Shown here in pieces: positions 20,693 to 29,296 of a DNA stretch of 64,000 bases. The DNA comes from Chlorobium sp. (lineage in GTDB: Bacteria > Bacteroidota > Chlorobiia > Chlorobiales > Chlorobiaceae): positions 43,601 through 107,600 of the forward strand of contig SZXX01000015.1 of assembly GCA_005843825.1 (NCBI GenBank), given 5' to 3'. The notes beneath the pieces are model-generated. The model saw only the letters and a program-made list of their open reading frames with translations, was not told the origin of the DNA and did no database searches. The position numbers were made by a program, and so were the translations under genes. Position 1 is the first letter of the stretch, and each line of letters starts with the position of its first letter.

Positions 20693-21418
20693 TTAAATAA
20701 GGGTTTTAATTGCCTTCTTTTCCGGTTCCCCCGCTATTGACCACTTAATTGCGTCTTCATGCAGCGATGCATAGAAGGCATAAAATTGTGCATACGAAAT
20801 CAGGGCGGTTATAGCTACAGAGCCGATAAGTTTTTCAAAAATAGTGAATAACCACAATTGTGCCTGGTTGCCGGGATCTCTGAATGGCCAGGGATAGGTG
20901 GCAAACAGTAATACAACAAAGACTGCAAAGCCGATAATTCCAATAGCATACTCTACTTTCTTCTGTTTTCTGGCATAGGAAAGCCTCTCTTTTTTAGAAG
21001 CAAGTATTTTGCCTTCAATGATGGGATCTTTTCGGTTGCGTTCAACAAGCTGGACAGGGGTTTGATAAAAGGTGATCTTTTTTTGCATTTGACCGGCGTG
21101 CTTCATGCACTTATGAACAAAAACCTGGCAATCAAGCTGCAGGAGAGAGAGGCTCGGGTTAAGAAGCCGGAGTACCCAGGAGTTCCGTTCAAATGATAAA
21201 GTCCCTCGGGTCTCAGTGACAGCACTTAAAAGGACAAATTTTTTACTGGCAAGAAAAAAAGGGATGTCACTCTCTTTGACAGATGCCTTCATCTCCGTAA
21301 TAATGTTTTCCGCATCGCTGGATTCCTGGTCAAACGTTGGCCACCACTGATTGCCTTTAAGAATTATAATGAGCGACTCATCTTCAAGGTCACTTGTAAA
21401 TATGATTTTAGCATGCAT
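20693..21418 (-). CDS. Uncharacterised protein with two C-terminal membrane helices
   Basis: I do not recognise this 241-residue protein. The first ~150 residues are soluble-looking, with a WWPTFDQESSDAENII segment and a basic ERLSYARKQKK stretch just before the membrane. Two hydrophobic helices follow, at about 157-178 (IGIIGFAVFVVLLFATYPW) and 190-215. The C-terminal tail (SLHEDAIKWSIAGEPEKKA) would lie on the same side as the N-terminal domain. Its close neighbour is the DUF2127-like gene; no function is suggested. Confidence 0.6.
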   Translation of the reverse strand: MHAKIIFTSDLEDESLIIILKGNQWWPTFDQESSDAENIITEMKASVKESDIPFFLASKKFVLLSAVTETRGTLSFERNSWVLRLLNPSLSLLQLDCQVFVHKCMKHAGQMQKKITFYQTPVQLVERNRKDPIIEGKILASKKERLSYARKQKKVEYAIGIIGFAVFVVLLFATYPWPFRDPGNQAQLWLFTIFEKLIGSVAITALISYAQFYAFYASLHEDAIKWSIAGEPEKKAIKTLI

Positions 21419-21686
21419 CTGCTATCATTTATAAACGGATTCAAAATATGGATGTTCCAACAATATACCGGATGAGCTCCTTTACCGGAAAGTCATTTTC
21501 TATGGAGATGTAGATTCCTCTCTGTAAATACGTAAAGCTTGATGTCCGGTACCGCTATTTTGCAACAGGAAAAGTTGGCACTATCATCACAAGCTTGGTT
21601 ACTCTTAAAGATTTCAGCGTCCATCAGCAATAGTGTTTCATTTGGGCTGAGAGGAGGCATATGATCAAGATAGGTGCAAATTAAAA

Positions 21687-21718
21687 AGGCCGCCTCATCA
21701 CGATGTATGAGACGGCCT
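21687..21718 (-). terminator. Rho-independent terminator in the 344-base gap 21419-21762
   Basis: AGGCCGCCTCAT pairs with ATGAGACGGCCT across an eight-base loop with one mismatch. Read on the minus strand it is followed by TTTTTAA. It lies 44 bases after the stop of the 21763-22575 gene and should end that transcript. The rest of the gap shows nothing else I recognise, though it must hold the promoter for the 20693-21418 gene. Confidence 0.85.
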
Positions 21719-21762
21719 CTGTTATGTTCACTTCTCTTGGCAGCAATATTGCCGTGAGATGC

Positions 21763-22575
21763 TTATTTGATATGGAAGTAAAACCCCGACAGCTTCCATG
21801 CAATTCCTTCATAGACATAGTTGCATTCAAAAGATAACTTGCTTGGCTTGGTCGGATAGTGGCCTTTGATAGTCAACACCCCGTTTTCGTTCATTTTGGC
21901 ATCGCCATCAAGGACCGGCTTAATGGGATCGACCACTGTCAGGTCTAAATTCGCCTGTAATACCTTTCCAAAGGCCTCGTTCAACTGTGCTGTCGAATAC
22001 TGTGATTGCCAGATTTTTGAGATAGTGGTTCTGAAATACTCCATATCTTTATTTTTCAAAGAGATGGCAAAGTCATGCATCGACTGACGGGCTAAAGCAA
22101 TCTGCTCCTCATTGTTTGGAATGCTCGGGGTTGATGAGGGAGAAGGAGTGCTTGCCGTTTGTTGAACGGGTTCGGATGACTGCAGGCCGGCCGTTGGTTT
22201 TTGCAATCCATAAATCTTCCATGTCTCTTTTTCCTTGACGAATATAAGCTTGATGGGTATATGGCCGCCTGTTTCTGTGGTAATAGAACCGTTAAGTTCG
22301 CCTCGGTCACCATTAACGCTTCGCTCAGACCAGCTTGCTTCCTTGAAGTTCAAAAGGGCACTTCTCGAAAGAAACTCTTTCAATGCAGCTTCATTCGTCG
22401 ATGCCTTGAATTCTTCAGAAAGATAGCTGCGAGCCTTGGTCATATCCTGCTGTTTTACGGCCCCGAAAAAGTCATCGGCGGTAGTTTTCATGCCAGAGGT
22501 TGCATAAGAGACTATGCCCAGAATAACTACAATCACAACAGCAACGATAGCGAGTATCTTGAAAAATTTTTTCAT
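21763..22575 (-). CDS. Membrane-anchored protein with two NTF2-like (DUF4878-type) domains
   Basis: A single N-terminal helix (FFKILAIVAVVIVVILGIVSYA) is followed by two probable NTF2-like domains, at about 30-130 (DDFFGAVKQQDMTKARSYLS ... WKIYGLQ) and 160-270 (MHDFAISLKNKDMEYFRTTIS ... WKLSGFYFHIK), separated by a Ser/Pro/Thr-rich linker. Each domain starts with an alpha helix of the 'FF.A...D...A' kind and ends in a W-K-(I/L) strand, as in small lipoprotein-like DUF4878 proteins. The helix lacks a lipobox cysteine, so it is probably a membrane anchor. Function unknown. Confidence 0.65.
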   Translation of the reverse strand: MKKFFKILAIVAVVIVVILGIVSYATSGMKTTADDFFGAVKQQDMTKARSYLSEEFKASTNEAALKEFLSRSALLNFKEASWSERSVNGDRGELNGSITTETGGHIPIKLIFVKEKETWKIYGLQKPTAGLQSSEPVQQTASTPSPSSTPSIPNNEEQIALARQSMHDFAISLKNKDMEYFRTTISKIWQSQYSTAQLNEAFGKVLQANLDLTVVDPIKPVLDGDAKMNENGVLTIKGHYPTKPSKLSFECNYVYEGIAWKLSGFYFHIK

Positions 22576-22859
22576 AACTGCTCCGGTGAATATTGGTTAT
22601 AGGTTTTTAAAACAACTTGCCTATAAAAAATCAGTCATACCATTGACGTCCATATGTAAAATGTAAGCATAAGTTTTCTAATAGTAAGCAACACTACGTT
22701 TTCAAAGCTTCGGGATGCTCATGATTAACTGTATTTATAGCGTGAATGATACTTGCGATATTGCGGAGATCATAGCGGATGTTCAAAAGCGGTGGACGCA
22801 GGGTAATGGGGCGCCTGGCGGGTTCCTTTGGTTGATTATTGCAGGAGATCAAGCCCTTG

Positions 22860-23603
22860 CTATGGGGTGCCGCAGAGAGGGCAGTGGAGGTCTTTGGTTA
22901 CTGGCACTTTTCTTATGTCTGTGGACAGGGCGTCGTATGTTAAAAGCGTATTGGTCAGGGGCGTTCCGATGGAGAGCAGGAATTTTATGGCTTCAATGGC
23001 CTGCATTGAGCCTATTACTCCAGGGAGGGCTCCTATTGGTCCTGAGGGAGTTGTGGCCGCAGGGATTCCTTCTTCATGGAAAACGCAGTGGTAGCATGCG
23101 GTTTTCCCTGGATGGACGGTCATGGTTTGGCCGTAAAATTGCTTGATGCCTGCATGGGAGTAGGGTTTTGCAGCCAGGTGGCATGCTTTTGCAATCAGGA
23201 ATTTAGACTCGAAGTTATCTGTTGCATCGATGACAAAGTCATAAAGGGCAAGAATATCCTGTGCGTTTTCGAGGGTAAGCCGGAATGGATAGAGGGTAAG
23301 CTTGATCGCAGGGTCAAGGGCAAGAAGCCTTGTTTCTGCGGAGTTGACTTTCCGCTCTCCGATTGTTTCAGTGGTATGCAGAATCTGGCGCTGCAGGTTG
23401 CTCCGATCTACGGTATCGCCATCCATAAGGCCGATTGTGCCGATACCGGCAGCTGCAAGATAAAAGGCAGCAGGGGAGCCAAGCCCTCCTGCACCGACGA
23501 CGAGCACTTTTGATTGAAGAAGTCTTTCCTGTCCTTGTTCACCGATCTCTTTCAGTGTCAGGTGGCGGGCATAGCGCTCTTGCTGCTTGTCGTTTAAAGG
23601 CAT
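22860..23603 (-). CDS. thiF: ThiF/MoeB-family adenylyltransferase
   Basis: E1-like enzymes adenylate the C-terminal Gly-Gly of a sulfur carrier; next to thiS, thiG and thiH the partner is almost certainly ThiS. The protein (247 residues) opens with RYARHLTLKEIGEQGQERL, has the nucleotide loop VVGAGGLGSPAAFYLAAAGIG, DGDTVDRSNLQRQ, the DATDNFESK segment and two zinc CxxC pairs (CYHC and CPLC near the C-terminus). It overlaps thiH by 10 bases. The same fold serves MoeB, so use with MoaD is possible too. The 284 bases after it hold no supported gene. Confidence 0.92.
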   Translation of the reverse strand: MPLNDKQQERYARHLTLKEIGEQGQERLLQSKVLVVGAGGLGSPAAFYLAAAGIGTIGLMDGDTVDRSNLQRQILHTTETIGERKVNSAETRLLALDPAIKLTLYPFRLTLENAQDILALYDFVIDATDNFESKFLIAKACHLAAKPYSHAGIKQFYGQTMTVHPGKTACYHCVFHEEGIPAATTPSGPIGALPGVIGSMQAIEAIKFLLSIGTPLTNTLLTYDALSTDIRKVPVTKDLHCPLCGTP

Positions 23604-24691
23604 TGCTCTCTGTTTTCAAGGTGAAGTATGGAACTGTTTCCTTCTGCATGGCCATTATAAGCAGGGTCCCAATTTTTAAAGACAGGTTCGATATTTTTTG
23701 CACGCATGGCACTGCAGAATTCATCGACGCTGCGGTCATCAAAAACCTCAAACTGACCTTTTTCATTGTGTTCCGTGTCGTGGTAACCACCCACCGTGGT
23801 GCGGCTTTCTATGCTCATTCTGTTGATGCCGAGTCCAGCCATGCCGTTTCGATAGGCTGCGCTTTCCCTTGTTGAGAGCACAAGTTCCACATCGGGCAGA
23901 ACAATTCGGAAGGCGAAAATCATGCGGGCAAGAGCGTGATCGTCAACAGGAAACGGTGGTTCATAGCCACCGGTTTGAGGCCTCATCCGGGGAAATGATA
24001 CTGATATGCCTGCACGCCAGTAGGTGCGTCCGAGATGGCGAACATGCCGGTAAAGGCTCAGCGCATCTTCTCCTGGGTCTGACAGGCCGAGCAGTACACC
24101 CAGCCCTACGCTTTTAATGCCGCCTTCGAGTGCTCTTGCCGGTGTTTCAAGCCGGTCAATAAAATCCTTTTTCGGACCCCATCGGTGCAGTGCTTCATAG
24201 CGTTCGCGGTTGTAGGTTTCCTGGTAGATGGTGATGGCTGTGCAGCCGCTGTCGGCAAGAGCGCGGTATTCACTGATACTCATTGGAAAGGCCTCGACCG
24301 ATACCCGTTGCATCTCTTGTGCGGCGATTTCGACGCTTCGCTGGAGATAGTCGAAGCCTGCCGCGTTGGTACGTTCTCCGGTGAGCAGAAGGATGTCAGT
24401 GATCCCGAGCTTTTTCATGGCGCTCAGTTCGCGGCGGATCTCATCTGGTTCAAGGCGTCGGCGCGGGGTGTTTCTGTCCGAAGCAAACCCGCAGTAGGCA
24501 CAGCCGCTTGAGCAGTAGTTCGAGAGATAGAGTGGAGCGTAGAGTGTCATGGTGCGTCCGAAACGCCGCAGGGTGAGAGCCTTTGCTTCAGCAGCAAGCG
24601 CTTCAAGTGAGCTTGATGACAATGGATCCAGCATCGCGGCAAGTGCAGCGGAGTCTCTGTCATCGGTCAGCCAATCAGGTAAGCTGCTCAT
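23594..24691 (-). CDS. thiH: ThiH, 2-iminoacetate synthase (radical SAM tyrosine lyase)
   Basis: ThiH cleaves tyrosine with S-adenosylmethionine to make dehydroglycine for the thiazole ring of thiamin; it is the oxygen-sensitive alternative to ThiO. The radical-SAM cluster motif is [10 protein letters not shown], at about residues 60-69. [10 protein letters not shown] and the C-terminal [12 protein letters not shown] region fit ThiH. Its length of 365 residues is normal. It overlaps thiG by four bases and thiF by ten, a compact thiSGHF operon. Use of ThiH suits an anaerobe. Confidence 0.95.
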   Translation of the reverse strand: MSSLPDWLTDDRDSAALAAMLDPLSSSSLEALAAEAKALTLRRFGRTMTLYAPLYLSNYCSSGCAYCGFASDRNTPRRRLEPDEIRRELSAMKKLGITDILLLTGERTNAAGFDYLQRSVEIAAQEMQRVSVEAFPMSISEYRALADSGCTAITIYQETYNRERYEALHRWGPKKDFIDRLETPARALEGGIKSVGLGVLLGLSDPGEDALSLYRHVRHLGRTYWRAGISVSFPRMRPQTGGYEPPFPVDDHALARMIFAFRIVLPDVELVLSTRESAAYRNGMAGLGINRMSIESRTTVGGYHDTEHNEKGQFEVFDDRSVDEFCSAMRAKNIEPVFKNWDPAYNGHAEGNSSILHLENREQCL

Positions 24692-25467
24692 GTGTTAACT
24701 CCCAGAAAAGCGGTGAGGGGGCTTGTTGCTATGGCTGAGCTGCTTTTTGGCATCAGTCCGGCCTTAAACGCTTTTCTACCTGCAGCAACTGCTTCTGCAA
24801 ATGCTTCAGCCATTTCTGGCGGATGTTCTGACACTGCTACTGCACTGTTTACGAGTACTGCTCCGCATCCCATTTCCATGGCAAGGGTAGCTTCAGAGGG
24901 GGAGCGCAAGCCAGCATCGACAATGACAGGGATGTTGCTTTCCCTGATGATGATGTTGATCATTTCAGCAGTGGCAAGCCCCTGGCCGCTGCCGATAGCT
25001 GATCCGAGCGGCATGACAGAGGTGCATCCAATTTCTTCAAGGCGTTTAGCCAGAACTGGGTCAGCTGCTATGTAGGGCATTACAAAAAATCCTTCTTTTG
25101 CTAGAATCCTGCATGCTTCATAGGTTTCTATCGGATCGGGCATTAAATGCTGGGGGTTCGGGTGAATTTCAACCTTGATGAAGGGACTGCCTGAAAGTTC
25201 ACGGGCAATATGAGCTGCGCGTACAGCTTCAGCTGCAGTTGATGCGCCTGAAGTATTCGGCATTAATGTTACTTCAGGAAGAGCTTTTAACGGGCTGAAG
25301 AGATCATCCGCAAGCTGTTCGCGGTTGAAACGGCGTAAGGCAACCGTGACAAGCTGGGCGCCGGAAGCCTTGACGGCTTCCAGCATGACTGTTGTATTAC
25401 TGAATTTGCCTGTTCCAAGAATCAGACGGGAAGAGAAGGTATAAGAGCCTAATTGCAAAAAGTCCAT
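24688..25467 (-). CDS. thiG: Thiazole synthase
   Basis: ThiG condenses 1-deoxyxylulose 5-phosphate, dehydroglycine and ThiS thiocarboxylate to form the thiazole phosphate. The protein (259 residues) starts [19 protein letters not shown] and has the Schiff-base lysine region FIKVEIHPN, the phosphate loop [11 protein letters not shown] and [12 protein letters not shown]. It lies 24 bases after thiS and overlaps thiH. No thiamin-pyrophosphate riboswitch consensus was found ahead of this group. Confidence 0.96.
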   Translation of the reverse strand: MDFLQLGSYTFSSRLILGTGKFSNTTVMLEAVKASGAQLVTVALRRFNREQLADDLFSPLKALPEVTLMPNTSGASTAAEAVRAAHIARELSGSPFIKVEIHPNPQHLMPDPIETYEACRILAKEGFFVMPYIAADPVLAKRLEEIGCTSVMPLGSAIGSGQGLATAEMINIIIRESNIPVIVDAGLRSPSEATLAMEMGCGAVLVNSAVAVSEHPPEMAEAFAEAVAAGRKAFKAGLMPKSSSAIATSPLTAFLGVNT

Positions 25468-25491
25468 AGGGATTGAGCCTGTCTATGCGCG

Positions 25492-25695
25492 TTAGCCTCC
25501 GCCTGCAAAAACCAGAATTTCTACACGATCAGCATCCTGCAGCAGGTGAGTTGATCGCTTATCGGGACGGATGATAAGGTCATTCACCACTATTGCTACG
25601 GTATTTCCATCTGAACCGATGATCGAAAGAAGGTCTGTTACGGCAGAACCGGGAGGCAGTGTCTGTTGTTTTCCGTTCAGTTCAATAGTAATCAT
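25492..25695 (-). CDS. thiS: ThiS sulfur carrier protein
   Basis: This is a 67-residue beta-grasp protein. It starts MITIELNGKQQTLPPGSAV, as in ThiS, and ends VFAGGG. The C-terminal Gly-Gly would be adenylated by ThiF and converted to a thiocarboxylate with sulfur from a cysteine desulfurase. A desulfurase gene lies about 1.3 kb upstream in the same run. One extra glycine follows the usual GG position; family ends vary, so this may not matter. Confidence 0.92.
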   Translation of the reverse strand: MITIELNGKQQTLPPGSAVTDLLSIIGSDGNTVAIVVNDLIIRPDKRSTHLLQDADRVEILVFAGGG

Positions 25696-25725
25696 TTGTA
25701 ATATTTTTTCACGATTTCTTTGTTC

Positions 25726-26868
25726 TCAACATTCCTCAAGAGCATTTCGAAGGTCTGCTTCAAGGTCGCCGGCATTTTCCAGCCCGATGGAGATGCGTAC
25801 AAGGTTATCGTTGCATTTTCTTCGGCGCCTTTCCTCTTCGGAAAGAGCGCCAAGAGTCATTTTTGCGGGAGATGCGATCAGCGATTCAACACCCCCGAGA
25901 CTGTCGGCAAGCACAAACAGTTTGATGCGTGCAATGAGTTTTTCTACTGCAGGCAGTCCTCCTTTCAAGGCAAACGTCAGCATTCCCCCGAATCCGCTCA
26001 TCTGCTGTTTTGCCAGTTCATGCTGCGGGTGGGAGGTTAGGCCCGGATAAAAGACCTGTTCTACTGCAGGATGTTGTTCCAGAAATGATGCTAAGTGAAG
26101 GGCACTTGCTTCATGCTCCTTCATGCGGATTTTCAGGGTTTTCAAGCCTCGAAGAATAAGCCAGCTGTCCCATGGTGCAGGAATGGCTCCAGCGGCACCC
26201 TGATAGTTTTTTATTTTAGTATGCAGCAGAGGGTCGGAGGTGATGACTGCTCCGCCGATGACATCACTGTGGCCTCCCAGATATTTAGTGGTGCTGTGTA
26301 CAACAATATCTGCACCGAGATCAAGTGGCCTCTGAAAATATGGGCTTGAAAAAGTGTTGTCCACTGCAACAAGAATGCCTCGTTTTTTAGCTAGTCGGGA
26401 AATAGCCCGGATGTCAGTGAGCTGGAGCAGAGGATTGCTGGGCGTTTCGAGCCAGATCAGTTTTGTCTCTGGTGTAATGCACGCTTCATAACTCTCAGTC
26501 GATTCACTTTCAGCATAGCTTGTGTTGACACCCCATGGACGCATAAGCTGCTCAAAGGTGCGATAGCTGCCACCGTATATATCGAGTCCAGCTACAATAT
26601 GGTCGCCGGGTTTCAGCACCTGCAGCGCAGCCAGCGATGCGGCAACTCCGGAGGCAAAAGCCAGACCGAAGCGACCGTTTTCAAGCAGGGCGAGGGTTGA
26701 CTCCAGTGCCTTTCTGGTTGGATTGCCGATTCTCGAATAAAAGAATTCACCACGGTGTTCCAGATCTTCACGTTCGAAGGTTGATGTCTGGTAAACAGGA
26801 ACGGTTACCGATCCTGTCTGGGGGTCAGGAGCTTGGCCGTCATGAATGGCAAGGGTTTCAAACTGCAT
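25726..26868 (-). CDS. Cys/Met-metabolism PLP enzyme (cystathionine gamma-synthase or lyase type)
   Basis: The protein (380 residues) belongs to the MetB/MetC/CGL family. The PLP lysine is in VVHSTTKYLGGHSDV; YSRIGNPTRKALE, ASGVAA and LETPSNPLL are also family motifs. These enzymes either make cystathionine from activated homoserine and cysteine or break it down. Sequence alone does not separate the gamma-synthase from the gamma- or beta-lyase. Being next to a cysteine desulfurase and thiS suggests that it feeds sulfur between methionine and cysteine pools. It is about half as long again from the upstream gene (100-base gap) as its other neighbours. Confidence 0.87.
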   Translation of the reverse strand: MQFETLAIHDGQAPDPQTGSVTVPVYQTSTFEREDLEHRGEFFYSRIGNPTRKALESTLALLENGRFGLAFASGVAASLAALQVLKPGDHIVAGLDIYGGSYRTFEQLMRPWGVNTSYAESESTESYEACITPETKLIWLETPSNPLLQLTDIRAISRLAKKRGILVAVDNTFSSPYFQRPLDLGADIVVHSTTKYLGGHSDVIGGAVITSDPLLHTKIKNYQGAAGAIPAPWDSWLILRGLKTLKIRMKEHEASALHLASFLEQHPAVEQVFYPGLTSHPQHELAKQQMSGFGGMLTFALKGGLPAVEKLIARIKLFVLADSLGGVESLIASPAKMTLGALSEEERRRRKCNDNLVRISIGLENAGDLEADLRNALEEC

Positions 26869-26968
26869 GTATTGTTTCTCGTTACAGATTTTGATGGTAT
26901 CGGTGGCAAAGATAAGCGTTATTTTCCACTTCAGACGAGAAGTATTTCACTGTAACGGTAATTTCGGA

Positions 26969-29215
26969 TTATCGTCTCTGGATGTGATTGATCACCTCAG
27001 CCAGCCGGTCGATCTCATCCTTGGTATTGTAAAATGCAAGAGACGGCCGTATTGTCCCTTCAACGCCAAACCTCCGTAATGATGGCTGTGAGCAGTGGTG
27101 GCCGGTCCGGACAGCAATGCCCTCAAGGTCGAGCAGCTTGCCCACCTCTTCATTGGGGAGATTGTTCAGCACAAACGAAACCACCCCAACCTTGTTTCGG
27201 GCAGTTCCTATAATGCGCAGACCCGGAATCCTGATAAGTTTCTCCGTTGCGTACTCGGTCAGCTCATGCTCGTAACGACCAATGTTGTCAAGCCCTATTT
27301 TACGCACATAGTCAAGCGCAGCTCCGAGCCCGATAGCATCACCGATCGAAGGTGTTCCAGCTTCAAACTTTGCCGGTGCTTCGTTGTAGATGGTCTCCTC
27401 AAAGCGCACATCCTGAATCATGTTGCCGCCGCCCTGCCATGGAGGCATGATCTCAAGCAGTTCACGTTTTCCGTAGACTACTCCGATACCGGTTGGCGCA
27501 AAAATCTTGTGCCCTGAAAAGACAAAGAAATCGGCATTGAGATCCTGCACATTGACCGGTATATGGGCAACCGACTGGGCACCGTCAATCAGCACCTTTG
27601 CGTCAAACCGCTTGGCCAGCTGTATCATCTCCCTGACGGGCAGAATGGTTCCAAGGCCGTTTGAAGCCTGAGTGAGTGAGACAAACTTTGTGCGTGGTCC
27701 AAGCAGTTTGGTGTACTCTTCCATGATGATCTCGCCCCGGTCGTTCACCGGCACAACCTTGATGCGGGCGCCTTTCTCCTGCGCAAGCATCTGCCATGGA
27801 ACAATATTGGCATGGTGCTCCAGGATTGAGAGCACAATCTCATCACCCGGCAGGATAAACTTCCGGCCCCAGGTCTGGGCAACAAGGTTGACCCCTTCCG
27901 TTGTGCCTCTCACATAGATGATCTCCGATGCTGAACTGGCACCGATAAACTGCCTTATTTTCTCTCTGGCACCTTCATAGGCATCGGTGGCACGGGCAGC
28001 AAGGGTGTGTGCACCGCGATGGATGTTCGAGTTATCGTTTGCGTAAAACTGTGCGACAGCATTGATAACGCTGAGCGGCTTTTGTGTTGTTGCCGCATTA
28101 TCAAACCAGACGAGCTGCTTACCGTGTATCTTCTGGTGAAGGACAGGGAAGTCCTTTCGAATGGTGAGCACATCAAACCCTTCAGGCTGGTGTATCGGAG
28201 CTTTTGGCTCACGCAGAAAGTAATAAGGTTCTTTAGGGAGTTCCGGCAGACTGAAAGGGAGAGAGCTGCTGCCGGGTGTTTCCATGCCTCCATTTGGCCA
28301 TACTGGAGCTGGTGCTTTCCCCGGAAGCTCAGGCACTCCTGAACCTCCCCACTGCCGACTGCCAACTGCCGACTGCCCATTGCCCACTGTAGACTCCCCA
28401 CTGCGCAGCGCCTGAAACACTGCCTCAAGATTCGAACTGCCCTGTTCCTGTTCAAAGGTTCTATAAAGCTTTTCCGCATAGCACTGTCCATCCAGAGGAC
28501 CACCGGTTGAGCCGGGCACCTGTGGAAGCTGCTCCTGCAGCAGATTGCCTGAAAAAGCTTCAGGGTTAATTGGCTGAGAAGGTATTTCCGACTGCCGACT
28601 GCCAACTGCCGACTGCCCTTCAGGATATCCCCCCGACGTGGTGGCCTGATTTTGAGCAGCGGAATAGAGCAGCCTGAAGGAAAAATCATCATCAGCTGGA
28701 AGTCCGGCGTTCAATATTGTAAAAAATGGGGCAATCTTTTCAGGATCGGTCCCGGTAAAAGTTTCAGTTGTTTCCGGCTTTGGAGGAAGGCTTCGCCGGA
28801 TAAACCGGTCGAGTCCGTAAGAACCGTCCGTGTTTTCCGAATAGTTCTGCTGTTCGGTCAATTTATTGGCGTGATGTTCCAGGGGTTCTGGTTTTTTTTC
28901 ACGCGTGCCGGGGAGAAAATAAAAATCATGCTCCGGTTGCGCAGGAACCTCGTCAGCAAAATAAGGCAGGTTCGGGTGTAACGGTAATTCCTGTAAAGGA
29001 ATGTGATTCCCGGTTTCACCGGCAAAAACTGTTTTGTCACTCAAAGATTCTTGAAGAGATGATGGCGCACCTGCGGCATCGGTTTCATATCTTGGGACAC
29101 TGCCGGCCTCAGGCACCTCATTAAACAGGCGGCTTGCTATCTGTGCAATAAGTACCGGGTTCAGCGCTTCACTTTCTATTCCCGGCATATTCTGTTGCTC
29201 ATATTCTCTCGGCAT
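26969..29215 (-). CDS. SufS-like cysteine desulfurase with ~345-residue disordered N-terminus; probable encapsulin cargo
   Basis: Residues about 348-748 form a complete group II cysteine desulfurase: VWFDNAATTQKP, PLP lysine K570 in FVFSGHKIFAPTG and the persulfide cysteine C708 in RTGHHCSQPSLRRFG. It removes sulfur from cysteine for Fe-S clusters, thiamin or storage. Residues 1-347 are Pro/Glu/Gln-rich and predicted disordered, with short hydrophobic patches such as VLIAQIASRLFNEVP (21-35) and two QSAVGSR blocks encoded by a 7-base repeat. Desulfurases with long disordered N-terminal targeting regions are the classic cargo of family 2 encapsulins, and such a shell gene lies 81 bases upstream. 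That it is cargo is inferred from context and architecture. Confidence 0.93.
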   Translation of the reverse strand: MPREYEQQNMPGIESEALNPVLIAQIASRLFNEVPEAGSVPRYETDAAGAPSSLQESLSDKTVFAGETGNHIPLQELPLHPNLPYFADEVPAQPEHDFYFLPGTREKKPEPLEHHANKLTEQQNYSENTDGSYGLDRFIRRSLPPKPETTETFTGTDPEKIAPFFTILNAGLPADDDFSFRLLYSAAQNQATTSGGYPEGQSAVGSRQSEIPSQPINPEAFSGNLLQEQLPQVPGSTGGPLDGQCYAEKLYRTFEQEQGSSNLEAVFQALRSGESTVGNGQSAVGSRQWGGSGVPELPGKAPAPVWPNGGMETPGSSSLPFSLPELPKEPYYFLREPKAPIHQPEGFDVLTIRKDFPVLHQKIHGKQLVWFDNAATTQKPLSVINAVAQFYANDNSNIHRGAHTLAARATDAYEGAREKIRQFIGASSASEIIYVRGTTEGVNLVAQTWGRKFILPGDEIVLSILEHHANIVPWQMLAQEKGARIKVVPVNDRGEIIMEEYTKLLGPRTKFVSLTQASNGLGTILPVREMIQLAKRFDAKVLIDGAQSVAHIPVNVQDLNADFFVFSGHKIFAPTGIGVVYGKRELLEIMPPWQGGGNMIQDVRFEETIYNEAPAKFEAGTPSIGDAIGLGAALDYVRKIGLDNIGRYEHELTEYATEKLIRIPGLRIIGTARNKVGVVSFVLNNLPNEEVGKLLDLEGIAVRTGHHCSQPSLRRFGVEGTIRPSLAFYNTKDEIDRLAEVINHIQRR
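28347..28404 (-). repeat. Heptanucleotide tandem repeat in the desulfurase N-terminal region, copy A
   Basis: On the minus strand eight tandem 7-mers can be read: CAGTGGG, GAGTCTA, CAGTGGG, CAATGGG, CAGTCGG, CAGTTGG, CAGTCGG, CAGTGGG. The central part encodes QSAVGSRQ (residues 281-288 of the desulfurase). Three units make 21 bases, that is seven codons. Confidence 0.85.
28588..28618 (-). repeat. Heptanucleotide tandem repeat in the desulfurase N-terminal region, copy B
   Basis: CAGTCGG-CAGTTGG-CAGTCGG-CAGTCGG on the minus strand encodes QSAVGSRQSE (residues 201-210), in the same reading frame as copy A 200 bases away. Confidence 0.85.
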
Positions 29216-29296
29216 AACTCACAATGGTAATCCATAAAGACAACCCTCCTGCAAAGCATGAAAAGGTCGTCTTTATAGCTGTTATTCGGTCTGTTT

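Noticed and set aside
22715..23146. Plus-strand frame of 143 codons over the end of thiF
   Set aside because: It is antisense to the ThiF C-terminus with its CxxC pair. Its Trp/Leu-rich protein is an artefact of the reverse frame.
26869..26968. TPP riboswitch or other leader for the thiSGHF group
   Set aside because: No CTGAGA/ACCTGA-type conserved blocks were found here or between metB-like and thiS. Only a loose 8-base inverted repeat (CGTTACAG/CTGTAACG) is present.
28347..28618. Repeat cluster as a CRISPR array
   Set aside because: Units are seven bases, in direct tandem without spacers, and they lie inside a coding frame. No cas genes are nearby.
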